NCBI GenBank assembly: GCA_900547455.1
Contig: URGV01000027.1
Location: forward strand, 1-28,352
DNA: 28,352 bases
Origin: an uncultured Oscillospiraceae bacterium
Lineage (GTDB): Bacteria > Bacillota > Clostridia > Oscillospirales > Ruminococcaceae
Reading direction: 5' to 3'
Shown here: positions 1 to 6,903 of the stretch, in pieces
Layout of the letters: each line of letters starts with the position of its first letter
How positions within the stretch are numbered: position 1 is the first letter of the stretch
Translations under genes and position numbers: made by a program
Notes under the pieces: model-generated
Database searches by the model: none
What the model was told of the DNA's origin: nothing
The model's input: only the letters and a program-made list of their open reading frames with translations

Positions 1-20
1 ATCTTCTGCTCCCTCCTAAT
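1..20 (-). promoter_or_regulatory. Ribosome binding site of a gene starting at the window edge
   Basis: Read on the minus strand, AGGAGGG (17 to 11) is followed by eight bases and then AT at positions 2-1, so an ATG probably straddles the left edge. This suggests that another gene follows the AT-hook-like gene in the same transcript, about 36 bases after its stop codon. Nothing of its product is visible. Confidence 0.6.
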
Positions 21-38
21 ATTATTTCCTTGTCTGTC

Positions 39-530
39 TTATTGGGAGCATACCACTTTGTCCAGAACAGAGGGCGGGGCCTCCTCACGGGCCGCCTTGT
101 CAACCTTAAACGGGCGGCCTGTGCGGGGCTCCGTCGCTTTCTCCTTTTTTCCCGCAGACACCGCAGCCTGCTCTTTCGGGGGACGGCCCCGGCGCTTTTT
201 CGGCTTATCCGCCTCCGGCGCTTTCTTTTCCGGGGCGGTAGTAGAAGCCTCCTTGCCGTCCTTATCAGCGGCCTGGATGTCCGAGAGGTTGATCACCTTG
301 CCGGACGGGGCGGGTGTATCTTCGCCCATGCCGGGAAGAACAGTCTGCTGTGTGTGCTTGTCGGCTGACGGCGGATCGGGCTCCACATGATCGGGGGCCG
401 CTTTATCTTCACCAGAAACAGCAGGAGCATTATTTTCCTCCAGCGGTGGCAGATCACCCTGGCCGGGCGGGGATTGGGTTTCCGGGGTCTTATTTTCCTC
501 CGGGCCCATGTTCACTTTTTCATCGGCCAT
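39..530 (-). CDS. Low-complexity AT-hook-like protein, possibly from a mobile element
   Basis: A 163-residue, hydrophilic, Pro/Glu/Lys-rich protein with no signal peptide, membrane segment or enzyme motif. The first 110 residues look disordered. Residues 111-120 contain KKRRGRPPK, the core of an AT hook that binds the minor groove of AT-rich DNA, and a second basic GRP patch lies near 136-145. The start is fixed by AGGAGGT a few bases upstream of ATG. A further gene seems to follow directly at the window edge. Proteins of this composition are common in integrative elements of gut Clostridia, but no integrase, relaxase or attachment site is visible here, so that origin is inference. A DNA-binding role is suggested only by the short basic motif. 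Confidence 0.75.
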   Translation of the reverse strand: MADEKVNMGPEENKTPETQSPPGQGDLPPLEENNAPAVSGEDKAAPDHVEPDPPSADKHTQQTVLPGMGEDTPAPSGKVINLSDIQAADKDGKEASTTAPEKKAPEADKPKKRRGRPPKEQAAVSAGKKEKATEPRTGRPFKVDKAAREEAPPSVLDKVVCSQ

Positions 531-533
531 TTG

Positions 534-608
534 CTAACCTCCTTTTTGATGGAATGAAAAAAGGCCAGACCTCCCGGCCTGACCAGCAAAAATAACTCCC
601 CCTTTCAT
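534..608 (-). CDS. Candidate 24-residue leader ORF overlapping a terminator hairpin
   Basis: A small ORF starts MKGGVIFAGQAGRS and ends with a TAG inside the ribosome binding site region of the next gene (AGGAGGTTAG then CAAATG). Its codons run straight through the hairpin at 563-584, so its translation would compete with hairpin formation and could be coupled to the downstream gene. Its own ribosome binding site is poor. An even shorter ORF of 13 codons (611-652, minus) precedes it. Existence as a peptide is unproven; the arrangement is what makes it notable. Confidence 0.25.
   Translation of the reverse strand: MKGGVIFAGQAGRSGLFSFHQKGG
557..584 (-). terminator. Terminator-like hairpin in the leader of the AT-hook-like gene
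   Basis: On the minus strand a 9-bp stem (GGTCAGGCC with GGTCTGGCC, including G-U pairs) encloses a GGGA loop and is followed by six T. It lies only about 30 bases upstream of the ATG at 530, so it would act as an attenuator of that gene rather than as the end of another one. Confidence 0.65.
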
Positions 609-652
609 TTTCAATTTGAAATCAGCATCACTCCTTTCCAAAACCAGGCCAT

Positions 653-690
653 AAAAAAACGTCGCTTTTCACAAAGAAATAGCGACGTTT
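653..690 (-). terminator. Rho-independent terminator
   Basis: A perfect 10-bp stem, AAACGTCGCT with AGCGACGTTT, has a 14-base loop and runs into seven T on the minus strand. No gene lies immediately upstream on that strand, since the next one ends at 804 with its own terminator. It may therefore be a second leader hairpin or insulate the left-edge gene set. Confidence 0.65.
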
Positions 691-761
691 TAGTGTAGGT
701 TGGCTCGATTTTTGTTGTGATTTATGATTATGCCTTTGTAAAGAAACCTAAATTTAAGCAA

Positions 762-792
762 AAATCCCCGCCCGTAATAAAGGCAGGGATTT
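762..792 (-). terminator. Terminator of the lipoprotein gene
   Basis: A hairpin of AAATCCC-c-GCC with GGC-a-GGGATTT has A and T runs on both sides, so it could stop transcription in either direction. It lies directly after the stop codon of the minus-strand lipoprotein gene at 804. Confidence 0.7.
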
Positions 793-803
793 TTTGGAGC
801 AAT

Positions 804-1358
804 TTAAATCTGCTGATGATATTCATAGTCGACGCCGTCGTAGGTGAGGGTGCCTTCCAGTTGGATGAAGGTGCCGCTGAGTTCCGGCTTTTCCATCGGA
901 ACATCCAGCTTGACCTCGCCGGTGTTGTCCTCCGAGAGGGTAATCGGGAAGGCTTCCTCCACCCCGTTCACCGTCAGGGTCAGGTCGTGCAGCTCGCAGT
1001 CTGTCTCCTCGAAGGAGAGTTTGAAGCTGCTCAGGTCGCCGTCCACAAAGTTGTAGGCATAGGTGCCCTTGAGAATCAGCCCTTCATCCTCCGGCCCGTA
1101 CATCTCGATGACCTCGCCGCTGGTGGGCGGGATGGCACAGAAATAACCGGCAAAGCTGTCCCTCTCCGGTGAGTTGTAGGTTTGAGCGGTGTAGAAGTGG
1201 CCTCTGGTGGACTGAATCCACTCCTCATACCCCTCCAGCGCCCCGGCTGTGACGGTCGCGTAGTCGGGCAAAGTCAGATCAGCGGATCCGCTCTGCGAGC
1301 AGGCGGAGAAGGTCAGCGAAATGCAGACAGCCAAAATGAGCGATGCGATTTTCTTCAT
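804..1358 (-). CDS. Small lipoprotein of unknown function
   Basis: A 184-residue protein with a classic lipoprotein signal: MKK, a hydrophobic stretch, then a lipobox ending FSAC, so the mature protein is probably anchored to the outer face of the membrane through its Cys. The remainder is acidic, looks beta-rich and has no recognised motif. The start at 1358 was chosen because AGGAGGGG lies just upstream; an in-frame TTG at 1379 is less likely. It has its own promoter (1404-1432) and terminator (762-792), so it is monocistronic. The neighbouring minus-strand gene also encodes a small exported protein with the same kind of promoter. No function can be assigned. Confidence 0.85.
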   Translation of the reverse strand: MKKIASLILAVCISLTFSACSQSGSADLTLPDYATVTAGALEGYEEWIQSTRGHFYTAQTYNSPERDSFAGYFCAIPPTSGEVIEMYGPEDEGLILKGTYAYNFVDGDLSSFKLSFEETDCELHDLTLTVNGVEEAFPITLSEDNTGEVKLDVPMEKPELSGTFIQLEGTLTYDGVDYEYHQQI

Positions 1359-1403
1359 TTTTCCCCTCCTATCCATCAATCAGAAAGAAATGATTCTACT
1401 CAC

Positions 1404-1432
1404 ATCATATCAGCTTTTTCCAGCCCTGTCAA
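1404..1432 (-). promoter_or_regulatory. Sigma-A-type promoter of the lipoprotein gene
   Basis: TTGACA (1432-1427) and TATGAT (1409-1404) on the minus strand are separated by 17 bases. The -10 lies about 45 bases before the lipoprotein start codon. Confidence 0.8.
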
Positions 1433-1443
1433 TCATGTTCTAC

Positions 1444-1475
1444 AAAAATCTATCAGAATTTCTTATCCGATAGAT
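1444..1475 (-). terminator. Weak candidate terminator after the 171-residue exported protein
   Basis: On the minus strand ATCTATC pairs with GATAGAT (7 bp, AT-rich) and is followed by TTTTTG. It lies about 35 bases after the stop codon at 1508. The low GC content makes it a weak call. Confidence 0.35.
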
Positions 1476-1507
1476 CTGAAGAATAGGGACTTGTGAAAAC
1501 CCCAAAT

Positions 1508-2023
1508 TTACTCTTCTTCAAACGCCTGCCACTTTTCACAGCTCTGGCAGTGCCGGAACAGCTTTTCGTTGCCGTCCTCGTCGGTGACGTCGAAATACAT
1601 CCAGTCATGGCAGTGGTCTTGGTCCGTTTTCTTGATGACCTGATGCCGCAGCTTGACCGACAGCTCATCTACGGTGAGGCCGGTGAGGATGTAAGCTCCC
1701 TCTCCCTGCTCCTCCAGAGCAATCCCCTTTCTCTGTGCAAAACCGGCAAGGGGATTTTCCTCCTCATAAGGCTCCCAGTAGTAATCCATCATCATGTTGT
1801 TGAGCAGCTCGGCGTCGCCTAGAATCAGAATCGCCTGCTCCTCCGGCAGTTTGGACAGGTATTCGAGCAGCCGTCTGACTGCTCGCGGGGTGTGGCTGGT
1901 GGACTGTTCCGCTTCCATGCAACCTCTTGCAGATTGCTCTACATTTTCCGGTGCGGCCGACACACTGACCGTCAGCACCGCCGCCAACAACCCTGCCGCA
2001 AACCATCTGCTCCACTGTTTCAT
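1508..2023 (-). CDS. Small secreted protein of unknown function
   Basis: A 171-residue protein beginning MKQWSRW with a Sec signal peptide ending near VSAA, so it is probably secreted or retained at the cell wall. The mature part has an ARRLLEYLSKLPEE-like helical region, acidic stretches, and a His/Cys-rich tail (HCHDW, then HCQSCEKW) that could bind a metal. The start at 2023 is preceded by AAAGGAG at good spacing; the reading frame stays open to 2095, but that upstream part overlaps the promoter at 2067-2095 and cannot be coding. It has its own promoter, with an operator-like palindrome just upstream. I do not recognise the family. Confidence 0.8.
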   Translation of the reverse strand: MKQWSRWFAAGLLAAVLTVSVSAAPENVEQSARGCMEAEQSTSHTPRAVRRLLEYLSKLPEEQAILILGDAELLNNMMMDYYWEPYEEENPLAGFAQRKGIALEEQGEGAYILTGLTVDELSVKLRHQVIKKTDQDHCHDWMYFDVTDEDGNEKLFRHCQSCEKWQAFEEE

Positions 2024-2066
2024 ACGCTCGCTCCTTTCGGTCGAAAGTTTGTGTCTCCTTTTCTCC

Positions 2067-2095
2067 ATCATAACAGAGAAGTCGAATGTTGTCAA
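2067..2095 (-). promoter_or_regulatory. Sigma-A-type promoter of the 171-residue secreted protein gene
   Basis: TTGACA (2095-2090), a 17-base spacer and TATGAT (2072-2067) on the minus strand: a nearly perfect promoter about 45 bases before the start codon. Confidence 0.85.
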
Positions 2096-2100
2096 CTATA

Positions 2101-2120
2101 TTTTACAATATTTTGTAAAA
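2101..2120. promoter_or_regulatory. Operator-like palindrome upstream of a promoter
   Basis: TTTTACAA and TTGTAAAA are perfect inverted 8-bp arms around TATT. The centre lies about 15 bases upstream of the -35 box at 2090-2095, a position suited to an activator or an upstream repressor. No regulator gene is adjacent and the motif is not assigned. Confidence 0.45.
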
Positions 2121-2121
2121 C

Positions 2122-2156
2122 AAAAACTCCCCCAGCCACAGCGGGTGGGGGAGTTT
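2122..2156 (-). terminator. Terminator of guaB
   Basis: An 11-bp perfect stem (AAACTCCCCCA with TGGGGGAGTTT) with an 11-base loop runs into TTTTTG on the minus strand. It lies about 130 bases after the guaB stop; the spacer between them holds the inverted repeat at 2206-2285. Confidence 0.85.
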
Positions 2157-2205
2157 GCAGAAATTTTGTTTGTGATTTTCCAGCAAAGGAGGCGAGCCTT
2201 TATGG

Positions 2206-2285
2206 GCAGAATCTGGGTGCCGCGAGGTAGAAGGTCAGACTTCCCACCCAACCGATACATGAATCGGGCGCGGGCTCAGCCCCTG
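2206..2285 (-). repeat. Repeat copy A, inverted relative to copy B at 4044-4123
   Basis: Read on the minus strand, 2265-2206 matches 4064-4123 at about 53 of 60 positions by eye, including the identical block CTTCTACCTCGCGGCAC. The match extends into a degenerate GCAGG-CTGAGCC palindrome at 2285-2271. The two copies lie in opposite orientation on either side of guaB. No ORF, transposase or target-site duplication was found, so it resembles a small dispersed element or structured-RNA repeat. Confidence 0.75.
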
Positions 2286-2286
2286 C

Positions 2287-3795
2287 TTAGATGATCTGGT
2301 TGCTTCTGTCCTTGAGCACGACGTCGTGGCTGCCGCCCTCGACGATGGAGACCGAGGAAACCAGGGTCAGCTTGGCCTTCTCCTGCAGCTCCGGAATGGT
2401 CAGGGCGCCGCAGTTGCACATGGTGGAACGGACCTTGCTCAGCGACAGGCTGACGTTGTCCTTGAGCGAACCGGCGTACGGTACATAGGAGTCGACGCCT
2501 TCCTCAAAGGAGAGCTTCTTGTCGCCGCCCAGGTCGTATCTCTGCCAGTTTCTGGCGCGGGCAGAACCTTCGCCCCAGTACTCCTTCATGTAGTTGCCGT
2601 TGATGTTGACCTTGTTGGTCGGGCTCTCATCAAAGCGGGCGAAGTAACGGCCCAGCATGATGAAGTCGGAGCCCATCGCCAACGCCAGGGTCATGTGGTA
2701 GTCCTGCACAATGCCGCCGTCCGAGCAGATCGGGACATAGATGCCGGTCTCTTTATAGTACTCGTCGCGGGCCTTGGCCACCTCGATGACGGCGGTTGCC
2801 TGGCCGCGGCCGATACCCTTCTGCTCACGGGTGATGCAGATCGAGCCGCCGCCGATGCCGACCTTGACAAAGTCCGCTCCCGCTTTGGCCAGGAAGAGGA
2901 AGCCCTCGCGGTCAACCACGTTGCCTGCGCCGACCTTGACGGTGTCACCGTATTTGGCGCGGATGAAGTCGAGGGTTCTCTTCTGCCACTCGCTGAAGCC
3001 TTCGGAGGAGTCGATGCACAGCACGTCTGCGCCGGCCTCGATCAGGGCCGGAACGCGCTCCTCATAGTCGCGGGTGTTGATGCCTGCGCCGACCACATAG
3101 CGTTTGTGCTGGTCGAGCAGCTCGTTGGCGTTCTCCTTGTGGGAGGAATAGTCCTTGCGGAATACGAAGTATTTGAGTCTCTGATCCTTATCCACCAGCG
3201 GCAGGGAGTTGAGCTTGTGCTCCCAGATGATGTCGTTTGCTTCCTTGAGCGAGGTGTTGGCGTCCGCGGTGATCAGATTTTCAAACTTGGTCATGAATTC
3301 AGAGACCGGAGTGTCCAGCTCCATGCGGCTGACGCGGTAGTCGCGGCTGGTGACGATGCCGACCAGCTTGCCGTTGGCGGTTCCGTCCTCGGTGACTGCG
3401 ACGGTGGAATGTCCGGTCTTATCCTTGAGCTCGAGGATATCCTTGAGGGTCTTGTCCGGGCTGACATTGGAATCGCTGGTGACAAAGCCCGCCTTGTAGC
3501 TCTTGACTCTGGCCACCATGGCAGCCTCATCCTCAATCGACTGGGAACCATAAATAAAGGAGATGCCGCCCTCTTTTGCCAGCGCAATCGCCATCTTGTC
3601 GTCCGAAACCGACTGCATGATTGCGGAAACCAGCGGGATATTCAGCGACAGGGGGCATTCTTCCTGTCCCTTTTTGAATTTGACCAGTGGGGTCTTCAGG
3701 CTGACATTTGCCGGGATGCACTCTGCGGAAGAATAGCCTGGGACCAGCAGGTACTCGCCAAAAGTGTGGGACGGTTCATTAAAATAAAACGCCAT
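2287..3795 (-). CDS. guaB: IMP dehydrogenase
   Basis: GuaB oxidises IMP to XMP with NAD+, the committed step of guanine nucleotide synthesis in the cytosol. The 502-residue protein has the TIM-barrel start, the [12 protein letters not shown] substrate-site region, two CBS domains at about 105-225, the GAGN nucleotide-site motif near 289-292, and the catalytic loop [12 protein letters not shown] with Cys320. The C-terminal flap contains an Arg-Tyr pair (WQRYDLGG). The start is supported by AAGGAG eight to ten bases upstream. It has its own promoter and terminator and appears monocistronic. It is oddly placed between two inverted copies of an 80-bp repeat. Purine control is expected for the family, but no purine riboswitch is visible in its short leader. 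Confidence 0.96.
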   Translation of the reverse strand: MAFYFNEPSHTFGEYLLVPGYSSAECIPANVSLKTPLVKFKKGQEECPLSLNIPLVSAIMQSVSDDKMAIALAKEGGISFIYGSQSIEDEAAMVARVKSYKAGFVTSDSNVSPDKTLKDILELKDKTGHSTVAVTEDGTANGKLVGIVTSRDYRVSRMELDTPVSEFMTKFENLITADANTSLKEANDIIWEHKLNSLPLVDKDQRLKYFVFRKDYSSHKENANELLDQHKRYVVGAGINTRDYEERVPALIEAGADVLCIDSSEGFSEWQKRTLDFIRAKYGDTVKVGAGNVVDREGFLFLAKAGADFVKVGIGGGSICITREQKGIGRGQATAVIEVAKARDEYYKETGIYVPICSDGGIVQDYHMTLALAMGSDFIMLGRYFARFDESPTNKVNINGNYMKEYWGEGSARARNWQRYDLGGDKKLSFEEGVDSYVPYAGSLKDNVSLSLSKVRSTMCNCGALTIPELQEKAKLTLVSSVSIVEGGSHDVVLKDRSNQII

Positions 3796-3858
3796 AAACT
3801 CAACTCTCCTTACTTCATCATCTTGGCCTGTGGATTAAAAAAAGTTGTATTTCTAATA

Positions 3859-3887
3859 ATCATACTATAAGCCGTCGACAAATTCAA
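3859..3887 (-). promoter_or_regulatory. Candidate guaB promoter
   Basis: TTGAAT (3887-3882), a 17-base spacer and TATGAT (3864-3859) on the minus strand, about 65 bases before the guaB start codon. The leader is too short for a typical purine riboswitch. Confidence 0.6.
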
Positions 3888-3948
3888 CCTCTATTTTGAC
3901 AAAACTTCGTTTCTCCTGCACCAACCCTTTTTGGAGACATCCCACAAA

Positions 3949-3972
3949 GGCAGGCTGAGCCTGCCTGCGATT
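3949..3972 (+). repeat. Short repeat unit C
   Basis: A 24-base unit built on the palindrome GCAGGCT-G-AGCCTGC plus a TGCGATTC tail is repeated 95 bases later at 4044-4067 with a single base change. Confidence 0.75.
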
Positions 3973-4043
3973 CGCGAATGGGGCTCCTGCTTGTCGAGAC
4001 TTCACGTTCTCGCGCAGATCGCTTGCCTCCGGCTGCGCTCGGC

Positions 4044-4123
4044 GGCAGGCTGAGCCTGCATGCGATTCACGTATCGGCTGGGTGGGTAGCCTGGGCTTCT
4101 ACCTCGCGGCACTCAGATTCTGC
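4044..4123 (+). repeat. Repeat copy B, inverted relative to copy A at 2206-2285
   Basis: It begins with the same GCAGGCTGAGCCTGC palindrome as unit C and continues with the 60-base segment shared with copy A. The strongest shared block is CTTCTACCTCGCGGCAC followed by CAGATTCTGC, with one difference at the join. Confidence 0.75.
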
Positions 4124-4134
4124 TAATCAAGTTT

Positions 4135-4180
4135 TGCTTCCTTCTCAAAAGGAAGCAGGTGTCCAGCGGGCAGCACCTGC
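4135..4180 (+). repeat. Two overlapping hairpins
   Basis: TGCTTCCTT (4135-4143) pairs with AAGGAAGCA (4149-4157), and GCAGGTG (4155-4161) pairs with CACCTGC (4174-4180). The helices share three bases and so would be mutually exclusive at that point. Confidence 0.5.
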
Positions 4181-4238
4181 TAGTCGCCATGTCACGCTTG
4201 CAGCTGGCTGGGAAAATAGGCTATGCGTTGCGTGACCC

Positions 4239-4261
4239 GAAGTTGAACTTCGTTCAACTTC
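4239..4261. repeat. Perfect inverted repeat
   Basis: GAAGTTGAAC and GTTCAACTTC form a perfect 10-bp stem around TTC. There is no T run, so it is not a terminator. Confidence 0.6.
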
Positions 4262-4326
4262 CCGGACTTTTTCGTCTATAGCTCACTGCAAAAATCGGAC
4301 TTGCGTGGCATAACCTAGGCTTGTAC

Positions 4327-4340
4327 ACAGGAGCTCCTGT
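4327..4340. repeat. 14-bp perfect palindrome
   Basis: ACAGGAGCTCCTGT is its own reverse complement and is followed by six A on the plus strand. It could be an operator or a chance palindrome inside the hairpin-rich spacer. Confidence 0.4.
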
Positions 4341-4449
4341 AAAAAAGTTCCCGGTAAACCACCGTCCCGCTCTACACCCGGCGACCTTCTGGCGGACGGC
4401 TGCAAGGAGATAGAAATCGAAAAATAAAATCTCTTCCCCAACTGCACGC

Positions 4450-4484
4450 AAAAATTGCCCCGTGCCGTTTTGGCACGGGGCAAT
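4450..4484 (-). terminator. Terminator of the lipase-amidotransferase operon
   Basis: ATTGCCCCGTGCC and GGCACGGGGCAAT form a perfect 13-bp stem with a five-base loop; on the minus strand it runs into TTTTT. It directly follows the stop codon at 4490. Confidence 0.92.
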
Positions 4485-4489
4485 CAATC

Positions 4490-5242
4490 CTACTTCATAT
4501 TCTGCGCGCAGGCCTCCACAAAGGCGGTGAACAGGTTGTTCGCCACCTTGTCGCCAAGGCCCAGAATTTCCGGATGCCACTGCACACCCATCACAAACTT
4601 TTTGCCCGGGTAATAGGCGGCCTCCACAATGCCGTCGTCGGCAATCGCCATGCTGCGCAGCGGCTCGCCCAGCTTTTTGACGCCCTGATGGTGCAGGGTG
4701 TTGACGCCGATCTGCAGCAGGCCCTCGCTGAAGGTGTGCAGCGGGGTGTCGCGGATGACGTTGACCTTGTGCATCACCTTGTCCTTCTCCTCGGGCTTGG
4801 TGCGCTGGTGCTCGATGTGCACGCTGCTCTTGTTCTGGGTGTTGATATCCTGATACATGGTGCCGCCGGTGACCACATTCAGCACCTGGAAGCCGCGGCA
4901 GATGCCAAACACCGGCTTATCCATCGCGATGGCCTTCTGCATCAGCGGGATTTCCAGCGCGTCGCGCTCCGGCGCCAAAGCGCCGCAGCAGTCCAGCAGC
5001 TCCTCCCCATACAGTCCCGGGTGGATGTCCGGTCCGCCGCTGAACAGCACGCCGTCCACCCGCTCCAGCAGCTCATCCAGGTCCGCAACCTGGAAGGAGC
5101 CCTCCAGGCTGCTCAGCTGGATCGGGATACCCCCACAGGCGCTGACACAGTTGATAAAGTTCGGAAAGACATAGCAGAACTTGCTGTCCTCGTCCCCACC
5201 GTTTCCGGTCTTTGGCGTAATCGCGATAATCGGCTTTCTCAT
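4490..5242 (-). CDS. Class I glutamine amidotransferase-like hydrolase (PuuD family, peptidase C26)
   Basis: This 250-residue cytosolic protein belongs to the gamma-glutamyl-GABA hydrolase group, which cleaves gamma-glutamyl amides in polyamine breakdown. Visible features are FSGGPDIHPGLYGE (67-80), the nucleophile elbow FGICRGFQ with Cys115, the LHHQ segment at 183-186, and the His-Glu pair in QWHPE (His223, Glu225). The start has GGAGGAA upstream. It lies 30 bases after the patatin gene on the same strand and ends at a strong terminator, so the two form an operon. No other polyamine genes are nearby, so the real substrate could be a different gamma-glutamyl compound; the puuD name is therefore not assigned. 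Confidence 0.9.
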   Translation of the reverse strand: MRKPIIAITPKTGNGGDEDSKFCYVFPNFINCVSACGGIPIQLSSLEGSFQVADLDELLERVDGVLFSGGPDIHPGLYGEELLDCCGALAPERDALEIPLMQKAIAMDKPVFGICRGFQVLNVVTGGTMYQDINTQNKSSVHIEHQRTKPEEKDKVMHKVNVIRDTPLHTFSEGLLQIGVNTLHHQGVKKLGEPLRSMAIADDGIVEAAYYPGKKFVMGVQWHPEILGLGDKVANNLFTAFVEACAQNMK

Positions 5243-5272
5243 TGCTTCATTCCTCCGTTGATGATTGGTTTC

Positions 5273-6613
5273 TTATTCGTCATGCTGCCCGGGCTGCCGC
5301 AGGGAGGCAAAACCAGAGTCAGGCTGTTCTATAAAATACAGGAAGATTGCGGCTGCCAGTTCCTTCCAAAAGGCGGCCGCAAACAAAAATTCGGCCAGGC
5401 TGCCGCCGCCGGACAGGACGCTGTCGATCCGTTCCCGAATCAGCAGCACCACAAAGGCGCGGTCCAGCTTCTGCAGCTCCTCGCCCAGCGCGCGCAGGTC
5501 GCTCCAGTTTTCCCAGTCCACCGGGCGCTGACGGGCCTCTTTTGCTGCGCGCAGCAGCTCCTGCAAAAAGTCCCCGAAGGCATATTCCCTTTCCGGGCTC
5601 ACCCCCAGCGCCTCCCCCAAAAATTCGGCGGCCATCATCATCTGGCGCGAGAGGGTGAAGGCGGCGGGCCTTCCTGTGTGGACCGCCCTGCGGCGGAACT
5701 GACGCAGCATCCGGCGCATTACGCCGGCACGCAGCGCCATAAACGAGCGCTCATCCCGTTGGCGCGCCCGCTCAAACAGCTTTTCCGACTGGGCGCGCAG
5801 AACCGGCGTGTAGAAGAAGGCGCTGTCCTTCTGGAAGGTGTAGAGCTGGCCGTCCGCCTCCCCAAAGGCTTTGCGCGCATCCAGATAGCCCAGCTGGATA
5901 TTCCGCCGGGCCAGCTTCTCCTCAAACTTCAAAAAGGAACCGAGCGGCCACAGGCTGCAGATCAGCGTCACCTGCTTCTCCGGGTCCCGGACCCGATGGG
6001 TAATGCCGATCGATTCCAGATCGACCGCGATCACCCGGTCCGCCCCCATCTTCAGCGCCAGGTTGACCGGCATGTTGTCGTGATAGCCGCCGTCCATGTA
6101 GCGCCGCCCATCAATTTCCTTGGTCTGAAAGGCCGGGAAGCAGGCTGCGGAAGCCATCAGATATTCCTGCAATTTTCCTCTTGGGATGTCCTTCTTCATC
6201 AGCTCCAGCGGCTTTAAGGAGGGGTACTCCACCGTCACCAGCGCAAAATCGACCGGCGAATCCCAAAACCGCTCCTCGTCCACCAGCCGGCTGACAAAGT
6301 GCTCCAGGGCAGACAGCTCCACCCCTCCGTGAGCAAAGGCCTGGCGCGCAAAGGCCCGGCGCAGAAAACGGTCGTCCGGGTCATCCTGCTGCGGGATTGC
6401 ATCCCCCACAATCTCCTGGGAGCTGATGTTCTCCCAGACCCGCAGTGCCTTGTCATATTCCTGCTGCACCATCAGCGCGCCGTTTAACGCCCCTACCGAG
6501 GTCCCGGCCACCAGCTGATAGTCGATATGAAGCTCCCGCATCGCCTTCCAGACACCGATCTGGTATGCCCCACGCGAGCCGCCTCCGGCCAGCACAACCG
6601 CTGTTTTTTTCAT
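5273..6613 (-). CDS. Patatin-like phospholipase family protein
   Basis: A 446-residue patatin-fold acyl hydrolase. The oxyanion-hole glycines GGGSRG (11-15) are followed by the nucleophile elbow GTSVG with Ser39, and the catalytic Asp is Asp174 in DGGYHDN, giving a complete Ser-Asp dyad. These enzymes cleave acyl chains from phospholipids or other lipids. No signal peptide is present, so it is probably cytosolic or peripheral to the membrane. The C-terminal 200 residues are Arg/Ala-rich, helical and family-unspecific. The start at 6613 is preceded by AGAGGTGG; the frame stays open upstream but lacks a ribosome binding site there. It heads an operon with the amidotransferase. A second, shorter patatin gene lies at 9261-10118. 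Confidence 0.9.
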   Translation of the reverse strand: MKKTAVVLAGGGSRGAYQIGVWKAMRELHIDYQLVAGTSVGALNGALMVQQEYDKALRVWENISSQEIVGDAIPQQDDPDDRFLRRAFARQAFAHGGVELSALEHFVSRLVDEERFWDSPVDFALVTVEYPSLKPLELMKKDIPRGKLQEYLMASAACFPAFQTKEIDGRRYMDGGYHDNMPVNLALKMGADRVIAVDLESIGITHRVRDPEKQVTLICSLWPLGSFLKFEEKLARRNIQLGYLDARKAFGEADGQLYTFQKDSAFFYTPVLRAQSEKLFERARQRDERSFMALRAGVMRRMLRQFRRRAVHTGRPAAFTLSRQMMMAAEFLGEALGVSPEREYAFGDFLQELLRAAKEARQRPVDWENWSDLRALGEELQKLDRAFVVLLIRERIDSVLSGGGSLAEFLFAAAFWKELAAAIFLYFIEQPDSGFASLRQPGQHDE

Positions 6614-6755
6614 TTTCTTTGCCACCTCTTTTCCAGCCTCTGCCTGTCGATGGAGCAAGGCGGACCATTTTCAAGTATCCTCTTTTATCCACGATTCATC
6701 CGCCGCCCGGCACCGCTCCCTTTCTCTGATTCAGGGGCTGCTGCTCCTGCTACTA

Positions 6756-6784
6756 GTAATACCATAAATTGCCCTGTTTTACAA
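6756..6784 (-). promoter_or_regulatory. Candidate promoter of the patatin-amidotransferase operon
   Basis: TTGTAA (6784-6779), a 17-base spacer and TATTAC (6761-6756) on the minus strand. The leader of about 140 bases down to 6614 shows no known riboswitch or terminator. The 6614-6975 gap otherwise holds only the divergent MATE promoter and leader. Confidence 0.5.
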
Positions 6785-6860
6785 GAACTATTTTTGTTGT
6801 TCGCTGTCGTTTTATCAGTTCTGCACAAAATTTGGCACAATCTTATGGAGCACCCGGTTC

Positions 6861-6889
6861 TTGTAATCAAAATTAAAATATGATAATAT
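6861..6889 (+). promoter_or_regulatory. Promoter of the first MATE gene
   Basis: TTGTAA (6861-6866), a 17-base spacer and TAATAT (6884-6889) on the plus strand. Transcription should start near 6896, only a few bases before the small ORF at 6904. Confidence 0.7.
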
Positions 6890-6903
6890 TTACTTTAACG
6901 GAC

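Larger units (their letters stand above)
3888..4453. other. Long hairpin-rich spacer without a convincing gene
   Basis: About 560 bases between the guaB promoter and the terminator of the amidotransferase gene. It contains repeat units at 3949-3972 and 4044-4123, the hairpins at 4135-4180 and 4239-4261, and a 14-bp palindrome at 4327-4340. The only ORF of note (3978-4235, plus) has no ribosome binding site and is made of repeat sequence. I see no tRNA, known riboswitch or convincing promoter. It may be a degraded repeat array or an unrecognised structured RNA. Confidence 0.5.

Noticed and set aside
3796..3858. A purine riboswitch in front of guaB
   Set aside because: The leader below the candidate promoter is only about 60 bases and shows no three-way-junction elements or terminator.
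3978..4235. An 85-residue plus-strand ORF in the spacer after guaB
   Set aside because: It has no ribosome binding site, consists of palindromic repeat sequence, and shows no protein-like pattern.
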